This document shows positions 21,906 through 32,700 of a stretch of 50,322 nt of DNA, in pieces. The notes below the pieces were generated by a model, which was not told the DNA's origin, ran no database searches, and saw nothing but the letters and a program-made list of their open reading frames with translations. The position numbers were made by a program, and so were the translations under genes. This stretch comes from a virus. How positions within the stretch are numbered: position 1 is the stretch's first letter; the number at the start of each line of letters is the position of its first letter. Where the stretch lies: positions 1 through 50,322 of IMG/VR virus record IMGVR_UViG_3300010885_013193; one strand, 5' to 3'.

Positions 21906-22580
21906 TCAGGCCGTTACGGGTTCGGGACGCTTTGTGGCAGGCTTGGCATCGAGGTCTTCTGCCAAGCGGGACAGACGGTCGAGGGCGGGCTGCGTGAGCA
22001 TCCCCTCGCTAACGCCCTTCCGGGCACGATCCAACTCTGCCTTTCGACCAGCCGCGTCCTTTGCGGACTTGATCTTTCCGGCCAGAGCCTGCTCGATGCG
22101 TGCCTCGTCGTTCGCCACCGCAATCGCCGTGCTGCGGTTGGCCGTCTCGCCGTCGTCGTCGTCGTCCGCTGCAATGCCAACGGCAGCACAGATGGCGACT
22201 CGCTTCAGGTAGGTTGCCGTCTTGGCAAGTTCCTGCGGCGGGATGTTGCCCTTCATCGGAAGGTACGAACGCTCAAACTGACCGGACGAATGCCCGATAG
22301 TGGTGACAAGCATGATGGTGCCGTCATCGCTGTAAGGACAGAACGTCTGACGAATCGACAGTCCGTTTGCCGCATAGGCCGTTCGGATCGTGTCGAAGAC
22401 TGTGGCAAGGTCGGCGTAGTCGGGCAGCAACTCGCCCGTCTTCTTGTCCTTCCGTGCCCAGTTGCTGTAGCAGGTGCGAGGTGCGTTCTTGAGTTGGCCG
22501 AAGGCTTTCGCCATAGCGGCATACAACTCATCGACGTGTTCGCTCTGCTCTTTCCATACTGATGCGTTGATAACGCTCAT
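21906..22580 (-). CDS. ERF-family single-strand annealing protein, 224 aa
   Basis: The region YADLATVFDTIRTAYAANG (55-73) and the following strand pair, GTIMLVTTIGHSSGQFE, with the later TATYLKRVAICAAVGIAADD match the ERF family of phage annealing proteins. The ATG at 22580 overlaps the exonuclease stop as ATGA, the usual coupling of an annealing protein with its exonuclease. The start lies well inside the longest frame because the upstream part overlaps the exonuclease. Role: annealing of single strands in recombination. Confidence 0.85.
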   Translation of the reverse strand: MSVINASVWKEQSEHVDELYAAMAKAFGQLKNAPRTCYSNWARKDKKTGELLPDYADLATVFDTIRTAYAANGLSIRQTFCPYSDDGTIMLVTTIGHSSGQFERSYLPMKGNIPPQELAKTATYLKRVAICAAVGIAADDDDDGETANRSTAIAVANDEARIEQALAGKIKSAKDAAGRKAELDRARKGVSEGMLTQPALDRLSRLAEDLDAKPATKRPEPVTA

Positions 22581-23644
22581 CCCATTCTCCCCAGCACATG
22601 AGCCGGAAATTGGAGTTCCACTACCTCGCCGTGTGTATCCGGCACCCACCAGTCGAGGCTTTCACGAAGACGGAGTTCCGCCAGCACCTTGTCCATGAGG
22701 CGCTGGCCTTCTGCGATAAGGGACGCAGGCAACGTCACGACCTGACAGTCGTGCGGCAGCGATGTGCTGATGACGATGTAGTGCAGCGGCTTCGGTTCCA
22801 TGCCGCAGGCTTCCATGCCCCGCATGTACCAAGCGCAGGAAAAGTGGTACTTGAAGTCGAGGACCGACTTCCACCAATCACGCAGGATGTCCGCTTCTCT
22901 CGTACTCTTGAGATCGCAGACGATGCCATCGCTGGTGAGGGCATCGAACTTGCAGCGCAGGTTGTCGCCGTTGGGTGTCGTCCACCGCACCGACAACTCA
23001 TGCTCAACGAACCGCTCACGCAGGGCCATCGCCTGCGGCGTGTTCTCTATCGCCCGAATCTCAGACTTGATCTGGCGGAAAAGTTTTGGAGCGACGAGGA
23101 CGGCATCTGTCCCATGCTCTTTTTCAGCCCACTGGCGAGCGTCCTTGCCAACCTGTCCGGTGGCGGTTAGTTTCTCTTCTGGAGGGACCGCCCACGTATC
23201 AAGGACGGGATCGCCGTGCTGAAACCAATCGTGCAGCAGTGAGCCATGATCGGTGGCCTCGCTACTGAACGGCGGGATCGAGCCGGTAACGTGGCGGGCG
23301 TGATAGAGAGGAATGCTGTCCAGTGCAGTGCTGCAACTGGTGGCGTTCCTGTAGGCCCGATCCTTGTGATATGCGTCGTTCGACTCTCCACGACGAATAT
23401 CCGCAACGCAGGCGGAAAACGAACCAATAGGACTAGAAGAAGGGTGGCTAACGGGACTCGAACCCGCGACCCCTAGAATCACAATCTCGTGGTCAGTCGG
23501 GGCGGTGATCGTAGCGTTTGCGTCAACTTGTTCCCCACCGCCAGCGGGTGTGACAGGTGCCAGAAGGGGGTTTCCCACTACCCCCACGCGAGGAGAATGG
23601 CCCGCCTCAGTCTTGTGCTTCGCAACCGCTTGCTTAACAACCAT
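22577..23644 (-). CDS. PD-(D/E)XK recombination exonuclease (RecE/YqaJ-like), 355 aa, with attP inside its 5' end
   Basis: The conserved part has HGSLLHDWF (133-141) and KFDALTSDGIVCDLKST (232-248) with Asp234, Asp244 and Lys246, the pattern of RecE/Cas4-like exonucleases. The downstream ERF gene overlaps by ATGA, as in Red/RecET pairs. The ATG at 23644 has GGAGG at a 9-base spacing. The frame then runs through the tRNA-His-like attP (codons about 53-68), where it reads as the usual nonsense of a tRNA gene. A later start is not ruled out, but no other ATG lies before residue 200; a GTG at 23482 lies within attP. Confidence 0.75.
   Translation of the reverse strand: MVVKQAVAKHKTEAGHSPRVGVVGNPLLAPVTPAGGGEQVDANATITAPTDHEIVILGVAGSSPVSHPSSSPIGSFSACVADIRRGESNDAYHKDRAYRNATSCSTALDSIPLYHARHVTGSIPPFSSEATDHGSLLHDWFQHGDPVLDTWAVPPEEKLTATGQVGKDARQWAEKEHGTDAVLVAPKLFRQIKSEIRAIENTPQAMALRERFVEHELSVRWTTPNGDNLRCKFDALTSDGIVCDLKSTREADILRDWWKSVLDFKYHFSCAWYMRGMEACGMEPKPLHYIVISTSLPHDCQVVTLPASLIAEGQRLMDKVLAELRLRESLDWWVPDTHGEVVELQFPAHVLGRMG
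23442..23488 (-). other. attP core: 3' half of a tRNA-His gene
   Basis: In minus-strand sense it reads from the anticodon loop ATTGTGAT (His, GTG) through the T arm GGTTCGAGTCC to the acceptor end GTTAGCCACCC. This is a close match to the 3' half of bacterial tRNA-His. The 5' half (GGTGGCT and D arm) is absent, so it is not a tRNA gene. Phage genes flank it on both sides and the integrase starts 155 bases away, which fits the crossover region of attP and predicts attB in a host tRNA-His gene. Confidence 0.82.
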
Positions 23645-24455
23645 GACCAATGACCTCCATGCCGTCGCCTCGCAGTATTGCGAGTGCCGCGTTCTTGCGG
23701 ACGACTACGAATCCAACCTACTGCGGGTCGCAAAAAACTGTCAACGACCCGACTGCATCAACACCTACCTGAAATCTCGACTCACTCAGGTTTCTGCTCG
23801 CACCGTACGGAACGAGCGGGACATGCTACTCATCCTGTTGCGATGGGGACGCCAGCACAACCTGATCGACTCCTTGCCACCAGAGATCGTAAAGATCAGG
23901 GTGCAGAAGGAGCCGACTAAGGCGTGGACTTTAGGGCAGGCGTGTACGGTTGTCAAGCGCACTTCCGTCCACGTTGGCAAGAAAATGAAAAGCGGTGCGG
24001 ACAGGGGTGAATTTCTGCGGTGCTGGACCCTGCTGGCGTGGGAAACTGGGGCACGATGGGGGGATTTGTGGAAACTGCGGGACAAACATTTCGACGGCCC
24101 ACTTCTGAGGTACTCGCAGAACAAGACCTGCAATCCAATAAATACGGTGCTTACCCCCACCTGCACTGCCGCTGTCAATGCCATGCTGGCAAAGTCGCCG
24201 GATGGAACCGTCCTGCGCTGGGCGTGCGGCAAGCGGTGGGCGATGCGGCTGATGAAGCAGTTGGTTGGAGACTGCGGGGTGGATGGCACGAGCAAGTGGT
24301 TCCGCCGGTCGGCGGCGACACAGATAGAGATAGAGCGGCCCGGACAGGCTCGACTGTTTCTTGGGCACAAGTCCGTAGGCATGTGCGAGAAGCACTACCT
24401 CGATTGGTCGCAGATCCGCAAGGACATTCCCAGACCGCCACCACTACTCGAATAG
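23643..24455 (+). CDS. Tyrosine integrase, 270 aa
   Basis: The C-terminal catalytic domain shows Arg138 in ETGARWGDL, Lys161 in QNKT, Arg221/222 in KWFRRSAAT (the usual His before it is Lys), His242 in LFLGHKS and nucleophile Tyr252 in CEKHYLDW. An N-terminal core-binding domain precedes it; there is no clear arm-binding domain. It would integrate the phage at tRNA-His using the adjacent attP. The ATG at 23643 lacks a ribosome site and shares CATG with the divergent exonuclease start. Its last 12 bases overlap the converging virion gene. Confidence 0.85.
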   Translation: MTNDLHAVASQYCECRVLADDYESNLLRVAKNCQRPDCINTYLKSRLTQVSARTVRNERDMLLILLRWGRQHNLIDSLPPEIVKIRVQKEPTKAWTLGQACTVVKRTSVHVGKKMKSGADRGEFLRCWTLLAWETGARWGDLWKLRDKHFDGPLLRYSQNKTCNPINTVLTPTCTAAVNAMLAKSPDGTVLRWACGKRWAMRLMKQLVGDCGVDGTSKWFRRSAATQIEIERPGQARLFLGHKSVGMCEKHYLDWSQIRKDIPRPPPLLE

Positions 24456-27400
24456 GTCGAGGTCGCCAGTGTTCGTCTTGGATTTCTTCTTGGGCTTCTT
24501 CTTGCCCTTGCGTTCCTCTCGCCGCTCTCGACCCAATGCACGAGCAACGGCCTGACGGCGAAGTGCCCACTGCGGAACATTGGGCGCATCTTTCTCCGGT
24601 ATGTACGTCTGCTTGAACTCTCTGGTGTACGGGTCAATCGACTGGTCGATGTTCCGCACAGCGTCCGACAGCGCATCCTCTTGCGATACGTCTCGGAACT
24701 TGATGCCAGTGGTGGCGTTGACCGCAGCCTTCGCGGCACGGCTTCCCAAGTCTGCCCCGCCCTTTGCGTCCAGCAGGGAGCGAGTGAGGTAAAGCGGCCT
24801 GCCTGCGAATGGCAGCATCTCGACCAACTTGTCGATGGCCGTAGGCACGTCTGCATTGGGGTTGCCGGTGACCGTGCGAGCAATCGCATCAAGAGAACTC
24901 GTGCTTTCGCCAATAGGACGATTGGTGAACAGGTCGGTGCCGAACATGCCTTCGACTGGGACACGCAGGTAGGGGGCTAGTTGCATTCCGATCTGCCTGC
25001 CTGTGCCCTGCACAGCGCCAGCAATCGTTCCCGGCGTCTCGATCATGTTGATCTGGTCGAATCCGGGAGCGTCGATGTCGGTGACGTAGCGTTGCGTTCC
25101 CGGAGCAGGGCGACCGCCAAGCATTTCGGGCAGCGGGGCAGCGAACTGTGACCGCAATCCAGACGGGATGTACTGATCGTCGTTGGATTCCTGTGCCCGC
25201 TCCATGCCCTGAATCATTTGGCCGTATCTTCCACCCGGACGCTCTGCAAGTTGAGTCAGAACCTCCTTAAAAATGCGGCTCTGATACGAGTACCATGGGA
25301 ATAGACGCTTCAGGACGTTTTTCTCGAAGCCGGTAAGCGAGGAATAGTCCACGTGCGCTCGCTTCATCGCCTTCGCAGCAGCCTGCGGGTCGTAACCTTG
25401 CGAGATCAACGACATCATTCCGCTGATGCGATTGATGCCGTCCGTCAGCGAGTTCATCTTCTCGCCAGCACGCAGGACGGGATTCATCGTTTCGGCTGTG
25501 GGCGTGAGTTGCGACCGCCACGTGCCAAAGTCTTTGGCGAATTGACCCCATGTCCGGTTCTGTGGCATGAGTTCGTCCACAATCGACTTGATGTTGATTG
25601 GCTCCGCACCGATGATGGGATCGAGGGCACGCTTGCCAATCGTGCTGGCACCCAACTCGAACGCGGAAGGGCCGCTTACCAGCCCAGTGGACGAAAGGTC
25701 GGCGTAGAATTGAGCGGCACCGTCATCTCCTGCGTAACGAGGCACGCTCTTGAGCCAGCCCTGAAACGCTTTGTCGTTGGCACCGTCTGACAGCAGCCCC
25801 CTTGCGGCACTAATGGCACTGGGATCATAAGCCCCCTCCAGCCAGTTGCTGACCGCACCTGAGTACAGGTCACGCACCGCACGAGAGGGCCATGTCAAGA
25901 TCGAGCCACGCCATGCCTGCGTGTAATGATCGAGCCACTTCATCAGTTCGCCACTGGCTTCGCCGGTCTGGTAGGCATCGCGTGCCCGAAGCAATCTGTT
26001 GACCTGATCTTCCGGGATGCTGAACTCAGCGAGGTTAATGTCGTCTGGCCGTTTGCCAAGCACTTGGGCCAGCCGACTCTTGAGTTGCTCCGTGCCGCCG
26101 ACAATCTCGCCAGTGTCCGTGTTCTTGTAGGTGCGAGATCCGATCCGTCGCAGTGCATCCTTGAGCGTGATGGAGCGACCTCCCACCACTTCGTTGCGTG
26201 TCTGGTTGACGGCAAACGACGCGATGGAGTCGTACATCGTGTTCATCGTCGCCATCGCTTCGGCACGACCGGCGGCGTACTGTCCGATGGATTCGACTGG
26301 GTGTTGCCCGAACAGCGGAGACTTCCGCACGATGTCGTCTGGCAGTTTGTGCAGGACGCGGGCAAGCCGTTCCATCTGCTTGAGGTCAAGGGCAGGGCCA
26401 CCAGCCTTCTGGGCCATTGGCTGCAACATGTCTAGCAGGTATTGGGCGGCGGTTTCGTCGTTCTTGGCGAGACGCAAGCGACCAGCCACCATCTTGTCTC
26501 TCGACAAATTAATGATCGTGTCCCGTCCTCCGGGAATTTGCATGGCATCCGTACGACGCAGCATGTCGCCCGTCATCGCGGACAGTGCCTTGCCAAGACT
26601 GCTGTCGGACTGACCGGCCATCTCCAATGCCGACTCAGCCTGACGCGGCAGATACTCCGTGCCATACTTGTCCGTGAGTTCTGAGGCACCGATGCCAGCC
26701 CTGCGTGACTCCTCCAGCATGGAGACGCGATCCGCCTTCCACTTGTCGATGTACGCCTTCAGTTGAGGTCGGGAGGCGACATAGGCGGCGTCGGCAGGAG
26801 TGCCGTGACCTTCAATCACGCGACCGATGATGCGGTTGCCGTCCTCCGAAAACACCTCCGGGTTGGCAGCGTGTAGTTTTGCAAGTTCGATCGTGTGGGC
26901 TTTCTTGGCACCGGCTCTTGCGAGTTCCCTAGCCTGAAAGTTGGCGACGTTTGTCAACTGCTCTTCTGCGTCGATGGCACCGCCGACCTTGTTGTTGAAC
27001 AGGGAACTCGTCAGCCGTCCCGGATATGACCAGCGAGCCGTCTGCCCAACGGTGTCGAGAACATCGGCGTACTTGTCACCGAAGCCCTTGCCAAACAAGT
27101 CACCAACGATAGTCGGATCTTGGAACGGTAGGCCCACGCCAAAGGTCTTGGAGAGCGTATCGCCGCGAATGCTTTTTAGCCCCTCGTCGCCAAGCAGTTC
27201 GCGTGCAGCCTTCTCCGCTGCGGCTGGGTCGTCTGAGTATTTAATGAGGTCATCTAGCGTGACATTCCGTTGGGCTGTGCGTGTGCCGTAGAGCGGCCTG
27301 CCCGTCATCGCCGGATCAAATTCAGTCAGAGTCCTGCCGGTATCCTCTAGAGCCTTCTTGTTCTGTCGTGCCACCATCGGCAAAGCGTCGTCCGCAATGT

Positions 27401-27857
27401 TGGTGCGGAGCGCTTTCTTCGAGGCGACGGTCGCAGCGTTGTCGAGCAGGTTGAGTTTGGAGGCGGCTTTGCCAGCAGCGGTATAGGATTTGGCTGGGCC
27501 GGATACGAAGGACAGGGGGTCGGTCACAACGTCCGCAGCCGCCCCCATCAAGAAGTTGCCCCAGTTGTCATCCTGCGAGGCGAGGCCGTACTCACGAAGT
27601 AAGTCCCTGCCGGTCAGCCGCTCGCCTGCCTTACCGCCAAGCACACCACGCAGGTAATCGCCCGGAGTAGAGAGCGCGTCACCCACGCGAGACACTGTTC
27701 CGCCGACCACAGAGCCGATGTCCCTAAGAACAGAGTCGCGCTCCTGTGGCGTCACCTCGTCCTGACGCACCGCTTCATCTGCCAGCAAGGCATCGTCAAA
27801 CAGCGGAAGATAACCGGGAGGACGCTTCCGGTTCGGCAGTGGCTGGAACAAATCCAT
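24444..27857 (-). CDS. Very large internal virion/ejection-type protein, 1137 aa
   Basis: No enzyme motif is visible. Long stretches are helical and Ala/Arg rich. The C-terminal third contains FEKNVLKRLFPWYSYQSRIF, a motif seen in large internal virion proteins of podovirus-like phages. The end is basic (KGKKKPKKKSK). It is the last gene of the structural run, where podovirus-like phages put ejection proteins. A transglycosylase or lysozyme motif was not found. Function as an ejected DNA-channel protein is inference. Confidence 0.65.
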   Translation of the reverse strand: MDLFQPLPNRKRPPGYLPLFDDALLADEAVRQDEVTPQERDSVLRDIGSVVGGTVSRVGDALSTPGDYLRGVLGGKAGERLTGRDLLREYGLASQDDNWGNFLMGAAADVVTDPLSFVSGPAKSYTAAGKAASKLNLLDNAATVASKKALRTNIADDALPMVARQNKKALEDTGRTLTEFDPAMTGRPLYGTRTAQRNVTLDDLIKYSDDPAAAEKAARELLGDEGLKSIRGDTLSKTFGVGLPFQDPTIVGDLFGKGFGDKYADVLDTVGQTARWSYPGRLTSSLFNNKVGGAIDAEEQLTNVANFQARELARAGAKKAHTIELAKLHAANPEVFSEDGNRIIGRVIEGHGTPADAAYVASRPQLKAYIDKWKADRVSMLEESRRAGIGASELTDKYGTEYLPRQAESALEMAGQSDSSLGKALSAMTGDMLRRTDAMQIPGGRDTIINLSRDKMVAGRLRLAKNDETAAQYLLDMLQPMAQKAGGPALDLKQMERLARVLHKLPDDIVRKSPLFGQHPVESIGQYAAGRAEAMATMNTMYDSIASFAVNQTRNEVVGGRSITLKDALRRIGSRTYKNTDTGEIVGGTEQLKSRLAQVLGKRPDDINLAEFSIPEDQVNRLLRARDAYQTGEASGELMKWLDHYTQAWRGSILTWPSRAVRDLYSGAVSNWLEGAYDPSAISAARGLLSDGANDKAFQGWLKSVPRYAGDDGAAQFYADLSSTGLVSGPSAFELGASTIGKRALDPIIGAEPINIKSIVDELMPQNRTWGQFAKDFGTWRSQLTPTAETMNPVLRAGEKMNSLTDGINRISGMMSLISQGYDPQAAAKAMKRAHVDYSSLTGFEKNVLKRLFPWYSYQSRIFKEVLTQLAERPGGRYGQMIQGMERAQESNDDQYIPSGLRSQFAAPLPEMLGGRPAPGTQRYVTDIDAPGFDQINMIETPGTIAGAVQGTGRQIGMQLAPYLRVPVEGMFGTDLFTNRPIGESTSSLDAIARTVTGNPNADVPTAIDKLVEMLPFAGRPLYLTRSLLDAKGGADLGSRAAKAAVNATTGIKFRDVSQEDALSDAVRNIDQSIDPYTREFKQTYIPEKDAPNVPQWALRRQAVARALGRERREERKGKKKPKKKSKTNTGDLDLFE

Positions 27858-27863
27858 TGCGGA

Positions 27864-29747
27864 TCACTTTCGTCGCGGCAGTGGAGTTGTCTGGGGCGCA
27901 CCGGGAACGGCGAACGCTGGCACCTGCTGTGCCAGTTGGTTGTAGGTTGCGGGTTGACCAGTAGGCGGCAACGAATTGGGCGCAGCACCGTACGCATTGG
28001 GCGGGGCTTGCGAAAGGTTATTGGCAATGTTGCTCAAGAAGTTTCCTATTCCTTGAAAAATCCCGCCGCCAGCAGCCGGTGCAGAGCCAGTGGCAGCAGA
28101 CTGAATCATGGCGTCTGCGGCCTTTTCTGCATCGCCGTCATATCCAAACTTCTTGAGTGCGAGTATCAGTGCCGTCCTCCGCTGTTGCGGATCACCGATG
28201 GCTAGGGCGTCGTTTACGTGCTTAGTAAACTCCGCTGCACTCCACTGAGCGGGCTGATCCTTCTGCTCGTCTTTCGCCTTGAGGCCAGCGGCGGCAACAC
28301 TAGCAGCGTCAGACCCCTGCTGGGCGGCAAGGCTGCGGTAGTCACGTGCGGCACGCTCGTTGCCAAACGACTCGTGAACAGCAGCCATGCGCAAAGGATC
28401 GCCAGAGCGGGCCGCTTCCTGAAGGCTCCGCATGTACAGCCCCTGTGCCACTCGTGGATTGTTGGCTGCAATCGTCATGTTGCGATTGGCCCAGTTGTTG
28501 CGAACGGCTTGCGCCGTACCTCGATTACGCCGGAGCCGCATGATGTCGTTGTCGGAAGCACCAAGAGCGGACAGTTTGGCCTCCATCTCCGTCTCTTGCT
28601 GCGGGGTCAGCATCCCGGCGAACCGCTGGCCGTACTCGTCCATTTGCACGATTGCCTTGCGGCGATCCACCATTGCTTTGGTGGCAGAGTTGGGTGTGTA
28701 GCGGAATCCGCCCATGCCGGTGTCAACGATGTCGTATCGCTGCGACATGCGGTCGTGGCGTTCCTTCTCCCGAAGAACATCGGCCTTCAGCAAATCCATG
28801 TCGTCGCCGTACTGTATGACGTCGATGCCGTACGCCTGCGCCAATGCAATCACGTGCGACGGAGATCCCATTCCTTGATCTTCACCGATGGCTTTCGCCT
28901 TATCGAGCATTTCCGGGTTCGGGGCACGCGACGCCATTGAGCCACTGACGTTCTGGGTAAACGTCCCGCCAAAGGTTGTCATCGGCACTTCCGGCGAATG
29001 GACGTTCCTGCCCATCGTTCGACGTTGTTCCGGCGTGTACTGGCTGGCATCACGTCCTTCGGGAAGCGGCTTTCCCGCCGACTGTCGAGACTTTGCCAGT
29101 GCGCTGTTTTCTCCCGGAGGAAGGTTGTCGTCTTGCGCAATAGCAATGCGCGGCGTTGCGCTGGCCGTTCGCCGCATTTGCGCAGCACGATTAACGGGAG
29201 CAAGGTCGGCAAATGTTTCCGATAGCCACTCATCGTAATCCATGTAATGTTCGTGACCGCTGGCGTCGTAGCGTGCGCGCAACTTGGCTTGCTCTTCTGG
29301 CGTCAGCGTCCGCAACGTGTCTTGAGTGGTGACTCGTTCTTCGCCCGGAAGGATGCCATGCGAGTAGTAGTTCTCCTCCATGTCCTTCTGGAACTTGTCG
29401 TTGGCAACGCGACTGGCTTCTGCATTTGCAGCCTGCCTGTCGGCAATGCCGCGATCCACGCCGACATCAGCGGAGGACTGATAGCCCTGCCGCCTGCGGT
29501 TGTAGTCGCTCTTGTTTAGGCCGGCTTGACGTTGCTTGTTGGCGGCAGCATTCGCACGACCCTCCTGAATGGAGCGTGCAGTATCCATCGTGGACGGTCG
29601 GGGCGGCTCCTGTGGAACGAAGCCCGGAAGGTGCGGCTCGTCAATCGGCTCCCCGTTGTCGTGGCCGACAAGCACGGGGCCGCTGTCCATCATCTGCGAG
29701 TGCTGTTGGAGTTGACGAATGCGGTTGGCGATTTCACGGGGGTCCAT
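27864..29747 (-). CDS. Large internal virion-type protein, 627 aa
   Basis: ATG at 29747 with GGAG upstream; a GTG twelve bases earlier is possible. The sequence is charged, Gln/Ala rich and largely helical or disordered, with a C-terminal half such as ALILALKKFGYDGDAEKAADA and a Pro-rich tail. No domain is recognised. It lies between two other large proteins of the same style, so it is probably an ejection or internal head protein. Confidence 0.6.
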   Translation of the reverse strand: MDPREIANRIRQLQQHSQMMDSGPVLVGHDNGEPIDEPHLPGFVPQEPPRPSTMDTARSIQEGRANAAANKQRQAGLNKSDYNRRRQGYQSSADVGVDRGIADRQAANAEASRVANDKFQKDMEENYYSHGILPGEERVTTQDTLRTLTPEEQAKLRARYDASGHEHYMDYDEWLSETFADLAPVNRAAQMRRTASATPRIAIAQDDNLPPGENSALAKSRQSAGKPLPEGRDASQYTPEQRRTMGRNVHSPEVPMTTFGGTFTQNVSGSMASRAPNPEMLDKAKAIGEDQGMGSPSHVIALAQAYGIDVIQYGDDMDLLKADVLREKERHDRMSQRYDIVDTGMGGFRYTPNSATKAMVDRRKAIVQMDEYGQRFAGMLTPQQETEMEAKLSALGASDNDIMRLRRNRGTAQAVRNNWANRNMTIAANNPRVAQGLYMRSLQEAARSGDPLRMAAVHESFGNERAARDYRSLAAQQGSDAASVAAAGLKAKDEQKDQPAQWSAAEFTKHVNDALAIGDPQQRRTALILALKKFGYDGDAEKAADAMIQSAATGSAPAAGGGIFQGIGNFLSNIANNLSQAPPNAYGAAPNSLPPTGQPATYNQLAQQVPAFAVPGAPQTTPLPRRK

Positions 29748-29749
29748 TG

Positions 29750-32700
29750 TTATCTCCACACAGTCCAGTTCTGAAGGGTCTGGTAACTTGGCGAATCCGG
29801 CCCACGACGCGAGCCGCGAATCATCTCCAACGCACGAGTGATGGCGTCTTCCTCAGACGGCGAACCGGCTTCCCCGCCAGCACCGGCACCCGGAGGAACG
29901 GGAGTCTGGCCGTTCAGGTCGCCCGCTACGCCGCTGCCCCCAGACTGCGACATACCGTACAGGCCACCAAGCACTCCAAGTCCGATGGCAACCTTGCCCT
30001 TGTTGTCCCAGAGTCGCTGCGAAAGCGTCCGGTCTTTCTTGGGAATACTTGGGTCGGACTTGGGGTCTTTCTTTTCTGCTGCGATCTGTGGCTTCTTCTC
30101 GTCCTTTGCGGTGACGTTCTTCTTCGGCTTACCGCCAGCAGGGGTGTCCGCACCTTCGAGTGGAGGAGAGCCGGTGCTGTCGGTATTCTTGGGATTCTTC
30201 GGCGGCTTCTTTCCGCCACCACCGCCAGATGCCGCAGCAGCAGTCGCTGGGGTTTCTCCAGCCACAGGCGGCGAGGCAGCGGCTGTACCACGACTAGCGA
30301 GGACTTCTTCCCGGCTGCGCTTGCCGGTCTGAATGTCCCAGTATTCGTCAAACGTGATTTCTGCCTTGCGGCCATTCTGAGTCCAGCCGTTCCACGCACT
30401 CCTCCACGCGCTCTTCGGCTTACCAAAAAACATCTCGTCATCGCCCTCGCTTACAGGCGGCGACTTTGTGGACGCACCGCCCTTGCTGCCCTTTGCGGGT
30501 GCGGCTCCGGTGGCTGGCGTTTCGCCCTCAACAGCGGGTGACTTCAAAGACTCACCCTTCTTTGACGCAGGCGAAGAGTCTCCCAGTTCCACCGCAGATG
30601 ACTTGAGCGATTCTTCCTCTGGCGTCAGCACAGTCTCAGGCTGTGAGAAGTCCTTGCGTGCAGCCGGTGCTGGAGGCGTGCCAGCGACGTTCTCTCGTGG
30701 AGAAGGACCGCGCTCTGAGGTCTGACGAAGGGTGCCTTCCGGCCACGTGCCTTGTTCGTTGGGAACCTGCGTCACGTTTTGCGTGGTGCCCTCGACGGAT
30801 GCAGCCTCGCCAGACGCAGGCGATGGCAATTTCGCAGCCTCTTCACCAAGTGATCGACCGGCAGCAGGTCCAAAGTGATCGCCAATAGCAGCCGCAAGAT
30901 CGTCTCGCGTCATCTGCCAGTCAGCGGTTCCTTCGACGCGAGTGTTCTCTGGGCGGCGCATGAGGAAGTCGGCAACCTTTTGCGGGTCGCCGTCAAACTC
31001 AGGGAACTGCTGTTTGTCCAGCGGATTAACGCTGCCGTCCTTGCCCCTTCGTGCCCCGAATAGTTGCTCCATCGCAGCCGCCACACGGCTGGGCCTCTGA
31101 CGGCCACCAAGTCGGCCACGCTTTCCGCCCTCGCCAAGCATCTCAAGGTCTTCAAGGTCGCCGCCCGTAGGCATCATGTCCGTTGGGGATGTGTCTGCCT
31201 TGTCGTACCCCAGTTGGGCTTGAGCGTCGTTCGCCATTCGGTCGCGTTCAAGTGCGGAGAACTCAACGTCGGGGCGGGCAAGCCCCTTCTCGCCGCGTTG
31301 CCGATAGCCAGCGATGGTGTCGATGAGGTCGCGGTACGTCTGTGCCTGCGAAGGACGGTTGAGCGAACTGTCGCTGCGGGCCTTGCCCTCCACAAACTGA
31401 GTATCGCCTTCAGCGTCCTTAGTTTTCGAGGGCTTGCTGCCCCCAAACGTACGGTTTACTTTCGTGTTTGCCTTCAGCAATCTCTGACCAGCGGCAATCT
31501 TCTCTTCGGGCGTCTTGGCTGCGTCGAATGCAGCCTGTGCGGCGTTCAGTTCCTCGATGGCCGACTGCTCGCTGGTGGTCACGCCTCCGCGACTGGAGAT
31601 GCTGCGGTCTTCGAGTCGCGGAGTGAGTGCCAGCGGGCGAGCGCCTTCTTTTAGGCCAGCCTGATCGTTAATGCGATCTACTTCTGCACGGGTGACCGGA
31701 GCGCTGGGTCGGGCCTGAGACTCGAACAACTGCTCCCGCATGCGGGCGAGAGCGTCATCGAAACTTGTCGGCATTTCCGCGTCGGTCAGCGGTGGACCGG
31801 ACACCTCGACGGAGCGCGATCCCGGAGCGCGAACAGGCGGCTGGCCCGGAGACACGGATGCCGCTCTGGCGGCAGATACGTCAGACTGCACGTCAGGGCG
31901 AGCCGCGATGATTTCACGACGCAGCGAGTCCTGTGCATCCCGTCGCTCTTGATAGAGTTTGATGGCTTCCTGCGGGGCGTTGGGGTCTTCCGCCGCCATC
32001 GCGTCCATCTCACGCCGTATGTCAGCCTTGAGGGCGTCCTCCATCTCCGGGTCGCCAAGACTACGGGCAGTCTCAAGGTCGTGGATCAGTTGCTCGAACT
32101 TGCTGCGAGGCTGCGAGAATACAGACACTGCGTTCGGGGAAATGCTGACCGTGCCACCCTCTCCCGCAAACATGCGAGTGGTGTACGGGTTGGACTTGGC
32201 AACGCGAGCGGCTACCTCCGCACGCACGTCTTCCGGCAGATTATTGAACGCTTCGGCAAGTCCCTGAATGTTGTCGGGGATCTCATTTGCAGCCATCGCT
32301 CGTGTGGTGTCAGCAATCTGCTGGGCCACCACAGGATTGGCGGCTTGCGGACGGGGCTTTCCGGCAGCAGCACGATTCTGTTCGGCAGCGTCAATGCGGC
32401 CAGCGTCTCGTGCGGCAGGGTCTTGCCCGATCATGCTGCGCAGCGAATCAATCCGTGAGTTGGCGTCCTTGACGGCACCCTCTGGATCGGCGGTGTTCTT
32501 GCCGACGAGATCGTAGAAGGCGGTCTTGCCCTCTTCGGTGGAGAGAATCTTGTCGAGCCTCTTCAGCGTCTTCTTTACTTGATCGGAACTGATGGCTTCG
32601 CCGTCACTGGGACCAGTCAGTCCAAACAGTTCGTCTTTCGCCTGCTGAAGTTTCTTCTCTGCGGGCGTTGGCCCCTTCGTCTTGTTGGGCGTGAGGTTGT

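Noticed and set aside
23442-23488. Possible tRNA-His gene
   Set aside because: Only the 3' half is present. The acceptor 5' strand and D arm are missing, so it is an attachment site and not a functional tRNA.
29426-30541. Long plus-strand open frame (371 codons)
   Set aside because: It is a shadow of the minus-strand virion genes in a GC-rich low-complexity region; no motif or ribosome site.
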